Shown: positions 18,149 through 27,390, numbered from the stretch's first letter. The stretch is DNA of 51,139 nt from [Mycobacterium] manitobense (GCF_025821665.1 NZ_JACKSJ010000079.1:1-51139), one strand, 5' to 3'. Notes: generated by a model from the letters alone, not told the origin. Translations and numbers: made by a program.

Positions 18149-19780
18149 TTGGTCATTAAGAACACGGACCACTCGCGGTGGGCGCCGGTCATCCGGGCGC
18201 TGTCCGGGCGCAGCCTCGCCGGACAGTTCCTGGCATTCCAGCTGCTGGTGGTCGCGGTGGTGCTGCTGGCGGTGGCCGGCTTCTCCGTAGCGGAGTCGAC
18301 GCGGGAGTTCCGCGACGTGCGGGGGCAGCGGTTGATCGCCGTGGCCGAGAACGTGGCGTCGACACCGGTGGTGCGCGACCGCTACGACGATCCCGCGGCC
18401 GCACAGACCCTCGCGCCGGAGGTCGACCGCGCCGTCGCGCTGTCGGGCGCCGGGCTGGCCGAGATCATCGACCCGGCCGGGGTGGTGCGGGCGTCATCTG
18501 ACCCGTCCCGGGTGGGCCGCCAGACAGATCTCGGGCTGACCCGGGCCGACGAGGGACGGGCGTGGTTCGGCGACGGTGACATCGACGGGGTGCACAACCT
18601 CATCGGTCAGGTACCGCTGCTGTCCAGCAGCGGTGAGGTGCTGGCGATCGCATCGGTGAGTGAGCCCTACCCGTCGGTGTGGGGGCTGGTGAGCGGAGCC
18701 GGCGAACGGCTGTTGTTCTACCTCGGTATCGGCGCGGCGTTGGGCATGCTCGCGTCGTGGCTGCTGTCGCGGCGTATCAAACGGCACACCGGCGGCCTCG
18801 AGGTCGCCGAGATCGCCGGGCTGGCCGACCATCGGGAAGCGTTGCTGCACAGCATCCGTGAGGGCGTGGTGGCGGTCAACAACGAGGGCGGCATCACGCT
18901 GCTGAACGACAGCGCACAGGAACTGCTCGGCGTGGCGGGCACGGCGGTCGGTCGCCGCGTGGACGAGGTGGGGCTGGATCCGGCGGTGGTGGAGTTCCTG
19001 CTCTCCGGCGAGGATCGCCGTGACGTGGTGATCGCCACCCGGACCCGGGTGCTGGCCCTGAACCGGCGCGCGACCACCAGTGCCGGCCGGCGGATCGGTA
19101 CGGTGACCACGATGCGCGACAGCACCGAACTGGCCGCACTGCAGGCACAGCTGTCGTCGCACAAGAGCGTGACCGACACCTTGAGGGCCCAGACCCACGA
19201 GTTCGCCAACCAGTTGCACACCATCTCCGGCCTGGTTCAGCTCGGTGAATACGACGCCGTGCGCGACCTGGTCGGCGACCTCACCCGCAGGCGCGCCGAG
19301 ATCAGCGACGCGGTGACCCGGCGCATCTCCGATCCGGCGGTGGCGGCGCTGCTGATCGCCAAGACCACGCTGGCCGCCGAGAGCGGAGTGGCGTTGCACA
19401 TCGACCCGGACTCGCACCTCGGCGCGCTCGACCCGGCGTTGGCCACCGACGTGATCACGTTGTTGGGCAACCTCATCGACAACGCAGTGGACGTGTCGGT
19501 GGGTTCGGGTGTGGCGCGGGTGGTGGTGGCGATCGCAGACTCCACCGGGCTGGAGGTGTCGGTGTCGGATTCGGGTCCCGGTGTACCCGAACATCTCCGG
19601 GAGGCGATCTTCGCTCGCGGCGTGACGTCGAAATCGGATGTGCCCGGTGGTCGCGGCATCGGCCTGGCGCTGGTGCGGCTGGTGACCGCGCAGCACGGCG
19701 GCAGTGTCGAGGTGACCGATCGGCCGGGCGGCGGGGCGACGTTCGTCGCCAGGCTGCCGGGGGTGCTGGCCCGTGCGTGA
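18149..19780 (+). CDS. CitA/DcuS/DctS-type sensor histidine kinase
   Basis: A 543-residue membrane kinase that probably senses an extracytoplasmic carboxylate. TM1 spans about residues 24-46, the periplasmic sensor region about 47-185 and TM2 about 188-206. A PAS domain follows (HSIREGVVAVNNEGGITLLND), then the dimerisation box with phospho-acceptor His350 in THEFANQLHTISGL, and an HATPase with NLIDNAVDV, SDSGPGVP and GGRGIGLALV. TTG 18149 with AGGA upstream was chosen. ATG 18116 (554 residues) is possible but lies inside the dyad. It overlaps the response-regulator gene by eight bases. Confidence 0.9.
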   Translation: MVIKNTDHSRWAPVIRALSGRSLAGQFLAFQLLVVAVVLLAVAGFSVAESTREFRDVRGQRLIAVAENVASTPVVRDRYDDPAAAQTLAPEVDRAVALSGAGLAEIIDPAGVVRASSDPSRVGRQTDLGLTRADEGRAWFGDGDIDGVHNLIGQVPLLSSSGEVLAIASVSEPYPSVWGLVSGAGERLLFYLGIGAALGMLASWLLSRRIKRHTGGLEVAEIAGLADHREALLHSIREGVVAVNNEGGITLLNDSAQELLGVAGTAVGRRVDEVGLDPAVVEFLLSGEDRRDVVIATRTRVLALNRRATTSAGRRIGTVTTMRDSTELAALQAQLSSHKSVTDTLRAQTHEFANQLHTISGLVQLGEYDAVRDLVGDLTRRRAEISDAVTRRISDPAVAALLIAKTTLAAESGVALHIDPDSHLGALDPALATDVITLLGNLIDNAVDVSVGSGVARVVVAIADSTGLEVSVSDSGPGVPEHLREAIFARGVTSKSDVPGGRGIGLALVRLVTAQHGGSVEVTDRPGGGATFVARLPGVLARA

Positions 19781-20435
19781 CGTGCTGGTGGTCGACGACG
19801 ACTTCATGGTGGCCGACATCCACCGCCGGTTCGTCGACCGGGTGGACGGATTCCGGGCCGTCGGCGTTGCGCGCACGGGAGGCGAGGCGCTCGTCGCCGC
19901 ACGCGACCTGAGACCGCACCTGATCCTGCTCGACGTGTACCTGCCCGACATGACGGGGCTGGAGGTGCTGCACCAGTTGCGCTCGGCAGGTGACCGGGTG
20001 GGCGTCATCATGATCACCGCCGCGCGCGAACTGGACACTGTCAGTGGCGCATTGGACGGCGGGGCCGCCGACTACCTGATCAAGCCGTTCGAGTTCGCGC
20101 AGCTGCGGGCCAAGCTCGAGGCGTTCGCCGCACGGGCCGATGCCCTCGAATCCGACCGCGGCGCCGACCAGTCGCTGATCGACGCGCTCTTCGGCCGGCC
20201 GGCGACCTCGGCCGAGGCACTGCCCAAGGGGCTGGGCGTCGAGACCGGCAGGCTGGTGCTCGACGCCGTCCGCGACGCCGGTGAGGTGTCGGCGGCCGAA
20301 TGTGCCGAGCTGATCGGGATCTCGCGGGTCAGCGCGCGCCGGTACCTCGAGCACTACCTGAGCACCGGCGCACTCGAACTCCGGCTGCAGTACGGCGTCG
20401 GCCGACCGGAGCGCCGCTACCGCGCCCGCGGCTAG
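19773..20435 (+). CDS. CitB/DctR-family response regulator
   Basis: A 220-residue DNA-binding regulator. The receiver domain has the acidic pair in VLVVDDDFMVAD, phospho-acceptor Asp54 in LILLDVYLPD, and KPF near residue 105. The C-terminal part contains a winged/helix-turn-helix (VSAAECAELIGISRVSARRYLEHY) typical of CitB/MalR-type regulators paired with CitA-like kinases. GTG start overlaps the kinase stop. It most likely controls the divergent tctCBA-usp operon, probably through the 20-bp dyad. It converges with the surface-protein gene, sharing four bases. Confidence 0.93.
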   Translation: MRDVLVVDDDFMVADIHRRFVDRVDGFRAVGVARTGGEALVAARDLRPHLILLDVYLPDMTGLEVLHQLRSAGDRVGVIMITAARELDTVSGALDGGAADYLIKPFEFAQLRAKLEAFAARADALESDRGADQSLIDALFGRPATSAEALPKGLGVETGRLVLDAVRDAGEVSAAECAELIGISRVSARRYLEHYLSTGALELRLQYGVGRPERRYRARG

Positions 20436-22981
20436 ACGGCGGTCGGCAGAACCGACACCGTGATCGGGACCTTGGTAGCGGCCCCGTACTTGTCGGTCAC
20501 CGTGACCTCGAAGGTGTCGGTCAACCCTGGCGTCGTCGCGGCGGCACGGCGTCCGGCCGCCGACGGCGTGTAGGTCCAGGTGCCACTCCTCGTCACGTAC
20601 ACGGTGCCGTAGGTGGTCCTGGTGGGTCCGGAGAAGGTGAAGGTGTCGCCGTCGGGGTCCGAGGCCGTGACCGATCCCTTGATGGCGCCGGTGCCCGTTG
20701 CGGGAGCACCGATGGTCGGTTCGTTCGCGATCGGGGCCGAGTCCCTCGGAGCGATCGCCGTGGTCACGGTGACCGTCTTGATGCCGCCGTGTCCGTCGTC
20801 GACGGTTACGGTGAACTTGTCGGTGTCGGTGATCGAGGTGGCCCGCGCCCGCTCCCGCGCGGCGTCGGTCGGGGTGTAGACGAATGTCCCGTCCGGGGCG
20901 AAGACCACCGACCCGTTCGCGGGCTGGCTTGCGGTGTAGGTGATCGTGTCGCCGTCGGCGTCGGTGACCGCGACCTTGCCGGTGGCCGTTCCGCCCACCG
21001 GGTCCGCCTTGTTCACGGTGGCCCTGACCGACGACGGCGCAGTGTTCTTCGGAACGATGTTCACGGTGACCTGTTCGACATCCACGCCGCCGTACTCGTC
21101 GGTGACGGTGATGGTGAAGGTGTCGGTCTTGGCGGCATCCGGTGCGCCGGTCTTGGCGGCGGCGTGGCGGGCGGCGGCAGTGGGCGTGTACGTCCACGAC
21201 CCCGTCGACGTCACCGTGACGGTGCCCTGGTCGGTGGTCGAGCCCGCGTAGGTGAACTTGTCCTTCTCGGCGTCGACCGCCGTCACCTTGCCCGTGACCG
21301 TGCCGGTCGTCGTGCTCGGTGCGTTCTTCGTCACGGTGGCGACGGGTGCGGTGTTGGGCAGCGTGTCCTTCAACCGGAGGACGATGGCCGTGCCGTCGTG
21401 GTCGCCGGTGATCCCGCCGTTGCCCATGTCGACGACGTCGACCTGCTCCGCGGCGCCGCTGTCGATGAGCGACTGCGCGAGATCGTCACGTGCCGAGTCG
21501 AAGGACAGGTAGCCGTGCGTGGTGCCCTGGGTGCTGAACGCGCCGGTCCAGACATAGCCTTGGCCGTCGGCGTCGGGGGCGGGTCCGAACATCCGGCCGT
21601 GGACGTTCGGGGACCCACCGTTTCCGTAGGCCTGCAGGAACCCGCTGGGCTGCTGCCCGTAGGTCTGCCCGCTGATGAGGCCCTTGTAGCCGGTGCTGTG
21701 CGGGGTCTCGACCGGGTAGCCGGAGACGGCCAGCGCCCGGTTGAGTCTGCGGGTGGACTCCTGGGGGGTGGTGGACGTGTCGTCGATGATGATGACGTTG
21801 ACGGGCTCCAGCAGTGGCCGGCCACCGTCGGTCGCTCCGCCATAGTTGGCGATCTGCCCGTTGGACTTCAGCATCCAGGTGCCGATGTTCCCGTGGGCGG
21901 TCGGGACGTAGTCACCGGGTTGGGGTGTCACCACTGTGGTCGCGGCGGCTGCGGTGACGAGGCTTCGCGGTGCCACGGTGTTCGGCGCGACCGTGGATGC
22001 GTTCGTCAGCAGCGCGTTCTCGGTCTCGCGGCGCAGCATCTGCAGCACGCCCAGCATCGCCAGGTTCGGCGCTGCCGGTAGGTCGCCGGTGCGTGCGCCG
22101 GCAGGAGAGGTGAGGCCGACCGCGGCGAGCAGGCTCGAGACCGCCGTGGCGACCTGCCGCGCCGGCGGCGCAACGGAGCGAGGTGTCGTGATTTCGGTTG
22201 TGAAAGCGACCGATTCGGTGACGACGCGTTGCACGGTCAGGCCTGCGGCAGAGACGGATGCGGCAGGGCCGGGGGCCGTGGGCGCGTCGACGGGAGTTCT
22301 GCCGGCCTGCTCGGCAGTGGCACTGTCCTGGACCACGGTGCGGACCCGGTCGGACAGCGTGCGGGTGTTCTGAGGCCGGGCGGGCGCACGGGTCCGTGAG
22401 TCGACCTTCGTGTCGTCTCCCCCGGAGGTCGGGCTGGAGCCGTCGAAGGGATCGGCCGGTCTGGAGATCTCAGCGGGCACCAGAGCGCGAATCGCCGCGG
22501 AGAGTCGTTCGGAGAACGGCGCGCGCTCCCCCGCTTCTGCGGCCTGCTCACTCTTCGTGGCCCCGTCGGCGCTGCCGGTCCGGTCCGCCGTCGCGGTGCT
22601 GATTTTCGTGTCGTCGGACCGAGCGGCCCGGCGTGCGGCGGCGGTACCGCGCCCACCATCGCTCTGCTGCAACCTCGGCAGCCTCGGAGAGCGGGGCTTG
22701 GTCAGCTTCACGCCGTCGGATGCCCGGCCCGCCTTGGCGCCGTCAGCGGACTCATCGGTTGACTTGTCGTCAGCCGCAGCTTGTTTGGCGCCGCTGCTGC
22801 TTTGAGAATCGGTTCCGGTGGAGTCGTCGGCACTCGCGACTCCGCCTCCGGCCGCTGCGGCACCGATCCCCAACGCCACCGCGAGCGCACCGACACGACC
22901 TACGTAGTTCGCGGCCCCCGCCGCCTGCCCGGTGAAGATCGTCCGGTGAGTCGCGGCATTGACCGCGCTGTGCTGCCCCAT
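20432..22981 (-). CDS. Exported multidomain protein with three Ig/cadherin-like repeats
   Basis: An 849-residue protein. ATG 22981 has GGGGA upstream. Residues about 28-52 (YVGRVGALAVALGIGAAAAGG) form a signal or anchor segment ending near VASADD, followed by a disordered Ser/Asp/Ala/Arg-rich stretch to about 250. A globular region lies at about 357-540 with PVNVIIIDDTSTTPQ and a later THGYLSFDSARDDLAQSL pattern. Three C-terminal repeats of 101-103 residues follow (about 543-645, 646-746 and 747-849), each with N/D-[TS]-AP, D-A/P-D/E-x-D, a TW/FVYTPT strand and DTFTITVTD, as in VCBS/cadherin-like domains. It is likely an envelope or secreted adhesin-like protein; the role is unknown. Confidence 0.85.
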   Translation of the reverse strand: MGQHSAVNAATHRTIFTGQAAGAANYVGRVGALAVALGIGAAAAGGGVASADDSTGTDSQSSSGAKQAAADDKSTDESADGAKAGRASDGVKLTKPRSPRLPRLQQSDGGRGTAAARRAARSDDTKISTATADRTGSADGATKSEQAAEAGERAPFSERLSAAIRALVPAEISRPADPFDGSSPTSGGDDTKVDSRTRAPARPQNTRTLSDRVRTVVQDSATAEQAGRTPVDAPTAPGPAASVSAAGLTVQRVVTESVAFTTEITTPRSVAPPARQVATAVSSLLAAVGLTSPAGARTGDLPAAPNLAMLGVLQMLRRETENALLTNASTVAPNTVAPRSLVTAAAATTVVTPQPGDYVPTAHGNIGTWMLKSNGQIANYGGATDGGRPLLEPVNVIIIDDTSTTPQESTRRLNRALAVSGYPVETPHSTGYKGLISGQTYGQQPSGFLQAYGNGGSPNVHGRMFGPAPDADGQGYVWTGAFSTQGTTHGYLSFDSARDDLAQSLIDSGAAEQVDVVDMGNGGITGDHDGTAIVLRLKDTLPNTAPVATVTKNAPSTTTGTVTGKVTAVDAEKDKFTYAGSTTDQGTVTVTSTGSWTYTPTAAARHAAAKTGAPDAAKTDTFTITVTDEYGGVDVEQVTVNIVPKNTAPSSVRATVNKADPVGGTATGKVAVTDADGDTITYTASQPANGSVVFAPDGTFVYTPTDAARERARATSITDTDKFTVTVDDGHGGIKTVTVTTAIAPRDSAPIANEPTIGAPATGTGAIKGSVTASDPDGDTFTFSGPTRTTYGTVYVTRSGTWTYTPSAAGRRAAATTPGLTDTFEVTVTDKYGAATKVPITVSVLPTAV

Positions 22982-23266
22982 GAAAAAGTCCCCATATCCC
23001 CGCCGCGCACAGGTCCCCGTCACGAGGTGCTCAGCCGCTTATCTGTGGCCGCATTCTATGCTTGCTGATTCCTCAGTAGCAATGACCGGCCACGGTTGAT
23101 CTCCTTTGCATGTAAGTGATCTTGGCGAAGTGTGGCGCCGCTCATCAGTTGGGCGTGGCATGGAGTCGATGGCAGCGCAGCGAAACGCCGCGACTTGGCC
23201 GGTACGACGCGATCCCATCACCGAGCAAACTCGCTCCTCGACGGCCGCTACCGCTCTGGCAGATAG
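22982..23266. other. Longest intergenic stretch, no clear feature
   Basis: These 285 bases separate the surface-protein start from the HNH-gene stop. They must contain the surface-protein promoter. No convincing -10/-35 pair, hairpin terminator, repeat or conserved short reading frame was seen on either strand. Confidence 0.5.
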
Positions 23267-24997
23267 TCAGAACGGCGGTTCGTCGGGTTGCGGTGGTGGG
23301 TCGGGCGGGGGTCGCCAGTCCGGTGGCAGCACTTCCGATTCGTAGGGTTCGTTGACCCAGCGCATGAACGGGCCTTTGGTGGGTCGGCCGCCTTTGAACA
23401 GCATCAGCATGGTGCGGTGGCGGTTGCGGTCCTTGCGGGCTTCGATCTCGCGGCGGCGGGCCCGCTCCAGGGTGCGGTGGGCTTGATTGATCGGGCGCAG
23501 TGCGCGGTTCTTGGCGCGGCGGCGCTCGATGCGGGTTGCGCGTCTACGTAAGGGGTTACAGCGCGCGGGTGCGGGTGCCGCGCACGGACGACCGGCCAGT
23601 GCGGGGAACAACTCGACGCCCCCGGGCACGGTGCGCAGCTGGCGCCCGTCGGGAGTCGTCCACACCACCGTGCCGTCGGGCAACTGCAGGTCACGCCATC
23701 CCTGCACGAACGTCTTGGCTCGATGATGTTGACGGCACAGGCATTTGAGGTTCTCGGGCACGGTCTTGCCGCCCGCCCGCGGGTCGACATGGTTGAACGC
23801 AATGGTGTGGTCGATGTCGCAGCGTTGGGCGGGCCGGTCACAGCCGGGGAAGCGACAAGTCAGGTCCCGCATCCGCACGAAGCGTTCCACCGCCGCGGTC
23901 GGCTGGTACCGCAACGCCTGCTCGGCGGTGACGACCGGCGGGTTCAGCGGCCGCAGCGTCGCTCCCTGAGCCAATTGGCGCACCAGATCGGCGTCGATCA
24001 CCCCGAAACCCTCCAGATAGCCCGGCCGGTTACCGGTACCCACCACAGTGGATTGATCGGCGATCACGTTGATCACGAACTTGCCCGACGGCGCGGGCGG
24101 CGGGGGTGGAGGCGGCGAGGGCGCCGAGGGCGCGGCACACGCCTCGACCTCCCCGGTGTCAGCGGCGGTCTGGACGTCCCTCGTGTCAGCCGCGTTGTCG
24201 GCGGTGGTCTTGTCACCTGTGTCGTCGGCCGGCGCGGGAGCCGGCTCACCCGCAGCGGGTGTCACCGGGCGGGGGGCACACGCCGCACACCGGCAGGCCA
24301 GTGGCCGTCCCTGCGCCATCGCGGCCACCGCGTCCGCGCGGCGCTGAGCGAGGGTCCGCGGATCCTCGCGGCACACCCCGGTCGCGAGCTCGCCCAACGT
24401 CCGGTCGAAGATCACCGCAGTCTCGGCGTCCACCACACCGTCGACCTTGGCCGTACCGTCACCCACCGCGATCACGTCCATGTGCCGGCGGTCTTCGGCG
24501 CGCTCCCGCTCCTTGACCGCATCGCGATCCAATGTGCGCACCGCGGCGTCCACCGCATCGATCACCCGCTTACGCGACCAGGACTGCCACCGCGACACCC
24601 GCTCGGCCAACTGCGAATCCAGGGCCGCGATGATCCTGCGATCACTGACCAGCTCACTGCGCGACACGATGATCTGCACGGTGCGCCAGTCGATGTCACC
24701 GCGAGCCAGCACCGCGGCCACCTTCGGCAGCCGGCTGTCCAACGCATCGGCCTGCGACACCATCACACTGGCCGCCGCCGCCGACAGATTCATCGCCGCG
24801 GCCACCTCCGCACTGGTGCGCTGCAGCCCGGTGACGATCATGTAGCCGCAGTCCGGGTCCTCGGCTTCAGCCTCCCAGGTGCGCCGGCTCAGCAGCTCCG
24901 CGATCGCCGCCAACCGCCGCCCCACCAGCCTCGACTCCTCCCGATAGGCATCGGTGATCACCGCGACCACCTCACCCGTCGACGCCGACTCGAACAT
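23267..24997 (-). CDS. 13E12-family DUF222/HNH endonuclease-like protein
   Basis: A 576-residue member of the mycobacterial REP13E12 family. The N-terminal DUF222 region carries AAAMNLSAAAASVMVSQADAL. A Pro/Ala-rich linker (PPPPPPPAP) follows. The C-terminal HNH/zinc region shows CRFPGCDRPAQRCDIDH near residue 392, then NLKCLCRQHHRAKT. ATG 24997 lies inside a perfect SOS box and a TACACT -10 ends seven bases before it, so the message may be leaderless and LexA-repressed. An upstream start at 25027 would place the operator in the coding region. Enzymatic activity is unproven for the family. Confidence 0.88.
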   Translation of the reverse strand: MFESASTGEVVAVITDAYREESRLVGRRLAAIAELLSRRTWEAEAEDPDCGYMIVTGLQRTSAEVAAAMNLSAAAASVMVSQADALDSRLPKVAAVLARGDIDWRTVQIIVSRSELVSDRRIIAALDSQLAERVSRWQSWSRKRVIDAVDAAVRTLDRDAVKERERAEDRRHMDVIAVGDGTAKVDGVVDAETAVIFDRTLGELATGVCREDPRTLAQRRADAVAAMAQGRPLACRCAACAPRPVTPAAGEPAPAPADDTGDKTTADNAADTRDVQTAADTGEVEACAAPSAPSPPPPPPPAPSGKFVINVIADQSTVVGTGNRPGYLEGFGVIDADLVRQLAQGATLRPLNPPVVTAEQALRYQPTAAVERFVRMRDLTCRFPGCDRPAQRCDIDHTIAFNHVDPRAGGKTVPENLKCLCRQHHRAKTFVQGWRDLQLPDGTVVWTTPDGRQLRTVPGGVELFPALAGRPCAAPAPARCNPLRRRATRIERRRAKNRALRPINQAHRTLERARRREIEARKDRNRHRTMLMLFKGGRPTKGPFMRWVNEPYESEVLPPDWRPPPDPPPQPDEPPF

Positions 24998-25005
24998 GTG
25001 TTCGA
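24990..25005. promoter_or_regulatory. LexA SOS box
   Basis: TCGAACATGTGTTCGA matches the mycobacterial SOS consensus TCGAAC-N4-GTTCGA in all twelve conserved positions. It straddles the proposed start of the HNH gene. LexA-controlled 13E12-family genes are documented in M. tuberculosis, so DNA-damage induction of this gene is well supported by family knowledge. Confidence 0.93.
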
Positions 25006-25010
25006 GTGTA
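25005..25010 (-). promoter_or_regulatory. Candidate -10 element of the HNH gene
   Basis: Read on the minus strand this is TACACT, matching TAnnnT. It abuts the SOS box and would place transcription initiation at or next to ATG 24997, so LexA binding would block the start site. No strong -35 was seen. Confidence 0.45.
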
Positions 25011-25121
25011 CTGAAACGGTCTGACAAGCCGGGCTCGCGAAGGCGACTACTGTGAGTGTCTCGACTGGGAGACAGAAGGCGGGACGAACGTCCCTGCCCT
25101 TCTCAGGGTATCCGGCACCGG

Positions 25122-25140
25122 GGGGCTTGCCGCAAGGCCG
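25122..25140. promoter_or_regulatory. Rifamycin-associated-element-like dyad upstream of helR
   Basis: GGGGCTTGCCGCAAGGCCG has a perfect CTTGC-C-GCAAG core flanked by G/C arms. It closely resembles, from memory, the 19-bp rifamycin-associated element found upstream of rifamycin-inactivation genes and of helR in actinobacteria. It lies 57 bases before the preferred start of the HelD/HelR gene, as expected for that regulatory element. Confidence 0.75.
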
Positions 25141-25196
25141 GGGTCATGGCGCACACTCGCTGCTCCACGAGTTCGACGAAGGAGACAGCAGAGGTA

Positions 25197-27389
25197 GTGA
25201 GGGATCTGGCGTACGACGACGAACTGCAGGCCGAGCGCGACTATGTCGCCGACCTGTACGCCCGCCTGGACACGGAACGCGACCGGGCCAAACGCCGCTA
25301 CCAGGAGGCGCTACGCGGTCCCATCGACAAGATGGACGGCGGGACGCTGGTGGCGCGCGACGCGGAGGTGCATGCGCTCGCCAAGCAGATGGCGCGCCTG
25401 GATGTGGCCGACCACGGCCTGTGCTTCGGCCGCCTGGACTCCGTGTCGGGCGAACGCTGCTACATCGGCCGCATCGGGCTCCTCGACGAGGACAACGGGT
25501 ACGAGACCAAGCTGCTGGACTGGCGCGCCCCCGCGGCGCGGGCCTTCTACACGGCCACCGGCGCGCATCCGGAAGGCATGCGCCGCCGCAGGCAGTTCCA
25601 CACTCGCGGCCGGCAGCTGCTCGACTTCACCGACGAGATCTTCGGCCAGATCGGTGAGGAACGCGGCGACGCCGCGCTGCTCGCCGCCGTCAACGCGCCG
25701 CGCGGCGAGGGCATGCGCGACATCGTCGCCACGATCCAGGCCGAGCAGGACGCGATCATCCGGCTCGACCATCCGGGAGTGACGGTGATCGAGGGCGGTC
25801 CCGGCACCGGCAAGACGGTCGTGGCGCTGCACCGAGTCGCCTACCTGCTCTACACCCAGCGCAAGCGCATGGAGCGCCACGGCATCCTCGTCGTCGGGCC
25901 GAGTCCGGCGTTCCTCGAGCACATCGGCCGTGTGCTGCCGTCCCTCGGCGAATCGGACGTGGTGTTCACGACCCCCGGCGATTTCGTGCCCGGGTTGCGG
26001 GTGACCGCGGAGGACGCCCCGGACGTGGCCCGGCTCAAGGGTTCTCTGGCGATCCTCGACGTGCTGGCCGCGGCCGTCGCCGACCGGCAGCGCGTCCCCG
26101 GCGAACCGCTGACCATCGGACTCACCGACGTCACGGTGCGCATCGACGCCGAGACCGCCGAGTGGGCTCGGGAGGAAGCCCGGTCGACCGGTCTGCCGCA
26201 CAACGAGGCGCGAACGAAATTCCGCGAGATCGTCGAGTACGTGCTCACCGAACGGGCGATCGCCCGCATCGGGCGAGGGTGGCTCACCCGTGACGACCGC
26301 GGCGCGTGGGAAGAGATGCGGAAGGGCCTACTCCGCGAGCTCAGGGACAACGCGCAGTTCATCGCCGCGCTCGACGCATTGTGGCCGCTGTTGACCCCTG
26401 AGGCACTGCTGAAGTCGCTGTACGAATCCCCCGAGCGGCTGGACGCGGCCGGCGCCGACCGACTGCTCCGGCGCGCCGACGGCGGCGCCTGGACCGTCTC
26501 GGACGTGCCGCTGCTCGACGAACTGGTCGACCTGCTGGGCCGCGACCGGGCGGCCGACCAGGCCGCGGAGAAAGAGCGACAGGCCGAAGCAGACTATGCC
26601 GCAGGGGTTCTGGACATGATGCTCGCGCGCGAGGACATGATGGACGACGAAGACCATCTGCTCGCGAGCGACGTGATCGGCGCCGAGGACCTTGCGCAGC
26701 GCTTCGAACAACGCGACATCCGAGACGTCGCCGAACGCGCTGCCGCCGACCGCGACTGGACCTACGGCCACGTCGTCGTCGACGAAGCGCAGGAACTGTC
26801 CGAGATGGACTGGCGGGTGCTGATGCGGCGTTGCCCGGCCCGGTCGTTCACGGTGGTCGGCGACCTCGCCCAGCGTCGCTCGGCGGCAGGGGCGACATCG
26901 TGGGCGGAGATGCTCGATCCGCATGTGCCGGGCCGATGGGTGTACCGCTCGCTGTCGGTGAACTACCGCACGCCCGCCGAGATCATGGCCGTCGCCGCCG
27001 CGCTGCTCGCCGAGTTCGCACCGGGCGTGCGGCCACCGGATTCGGTGCGCGCCAACGGCTTCCGACCCTGGTCCCGTCGTGTCGGCGACACCGACCTCGC
27101 CGAGGCCATCGGCGATTTCGAGCGGGACGAGGCCGCGCGCGAGGGCACCAGCGTGGTGATCGGCCCGCCCGGCGTGCCGGGCACGGTGCCGCCGTCGGAG
27201 ACCAAGGGCCTCGAATTCGACGCCGTCCTCGTGGTCGCGCCGGAGCGGATCCTCGCCGAAGGCCCGCGCGGCGCTGCCGAACTCTACGTCGCGCTGACCC
27301 GCGCGACCCAACGACTCGGGGTCCTGCACGAGGGGCCGCTGCCGGCGGTGCTCGCCGGACTCGCCGACGCGGACACCGAAGGCGCTTGA
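25197..27389 (+). CDS. helR: RNA polymerase-recycling motor ATPase (HelD/HelR family)
   Basis: A 730-residue UvrD-like SF1 ATPase of the HelD class, which removes stalled or rifampicin-bound RNA polymerase from DNA. Seen are an N-terminal charged coiled coil, Walker A GGPGTGKT at about 200-207, DEAQELSEMDW (Walker B) at about 529, VVGDLAQRRS, SVNYRTPAEIM, ETKGLEFDAV and YVALTRATQRLGV. GTG 25197 with upstream AAGGAG (12 bases away) is preferred because it leaves the regulatory dyad in the 5' region. ATG 25146 (747 residues) is possible. The dyad favours HelR over housekeeping HelD. It ends one base before the convergent PLD gene. Confidence 0.9.
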   Translation: MRDLAYDDELQAERDYVADLYARLDTERDRAKRRYQEALRGPIDKMDGGTLVARDAEVHALAKQMARLDVADHGLCFGRLDSVSGERCYIGRIGLLDEDNGYETKLLDWRAPAARAFYTATGAHPEGMRRRRQFHTRGRQLLDFTDEIFGQIGEERGDAALLAAVNAPRGEGMRDIVATIQAEQDAIIRLDHPGVTVIEGGPGTGKTVVALHRVAYLLYTQRKRMERHGILVVGPSPAFLEHIGRVLPSLGESDVVFTTPGDFVPGLRVTAEDAPDVARLKGSLAILDVLAAAVADRQRVPGEPLTIGLTDVTVRIDAETAEWAREEARSTGLPHNEARTKFREIVEYVLTERAIARIGRGWLTRDDRGAWEEMRKGLLRELRDNAQFIAALDALWPLLTPEALLKSLYESPERLDAAGADRLLRRADGGAWTVSDVPLLDELVDLLGRDRAADQAAEKERQAEADYAAGVLDMMLAREDMMDDEDHLLASDVIGAEDLAQRFEQRDIRDVAERAAADRDWTYGHVVVDEAQELSEMDWRVLMRRCPARSFTVVGDLAQRRSAAGATSWAEMLDPHVPGRWVYRSLSVNYRTPAEIMAVAAALLAEFAPGVRPPDSVRANGFRPWSRRVGDTDLAEAIGDFERDEAAREGTSVVIGPPGVPGTVPPSETKGLEFDAVLVVAPERILAEGPRGAAELYVALTRATQRLGVLHEGPLPAVLAGLADADTEGA

Positions 27390-27390
27390 C

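Noticed and set aside
20432..21360. Three Ig-like repeats as recent DNA tandem duplications
   Set aside because: The protein repeats share only motifs; their nucleotide sequences are well diverged, so this is old domain repetition.
23970..24300. Pro/Ala-rich segment of the HNH gene as a frameshifted or pseudogene region
   Set aside because: The frame stays open and both the DUF222 and HNH parts are intact; such linkers are common in 13E12-family proteins.
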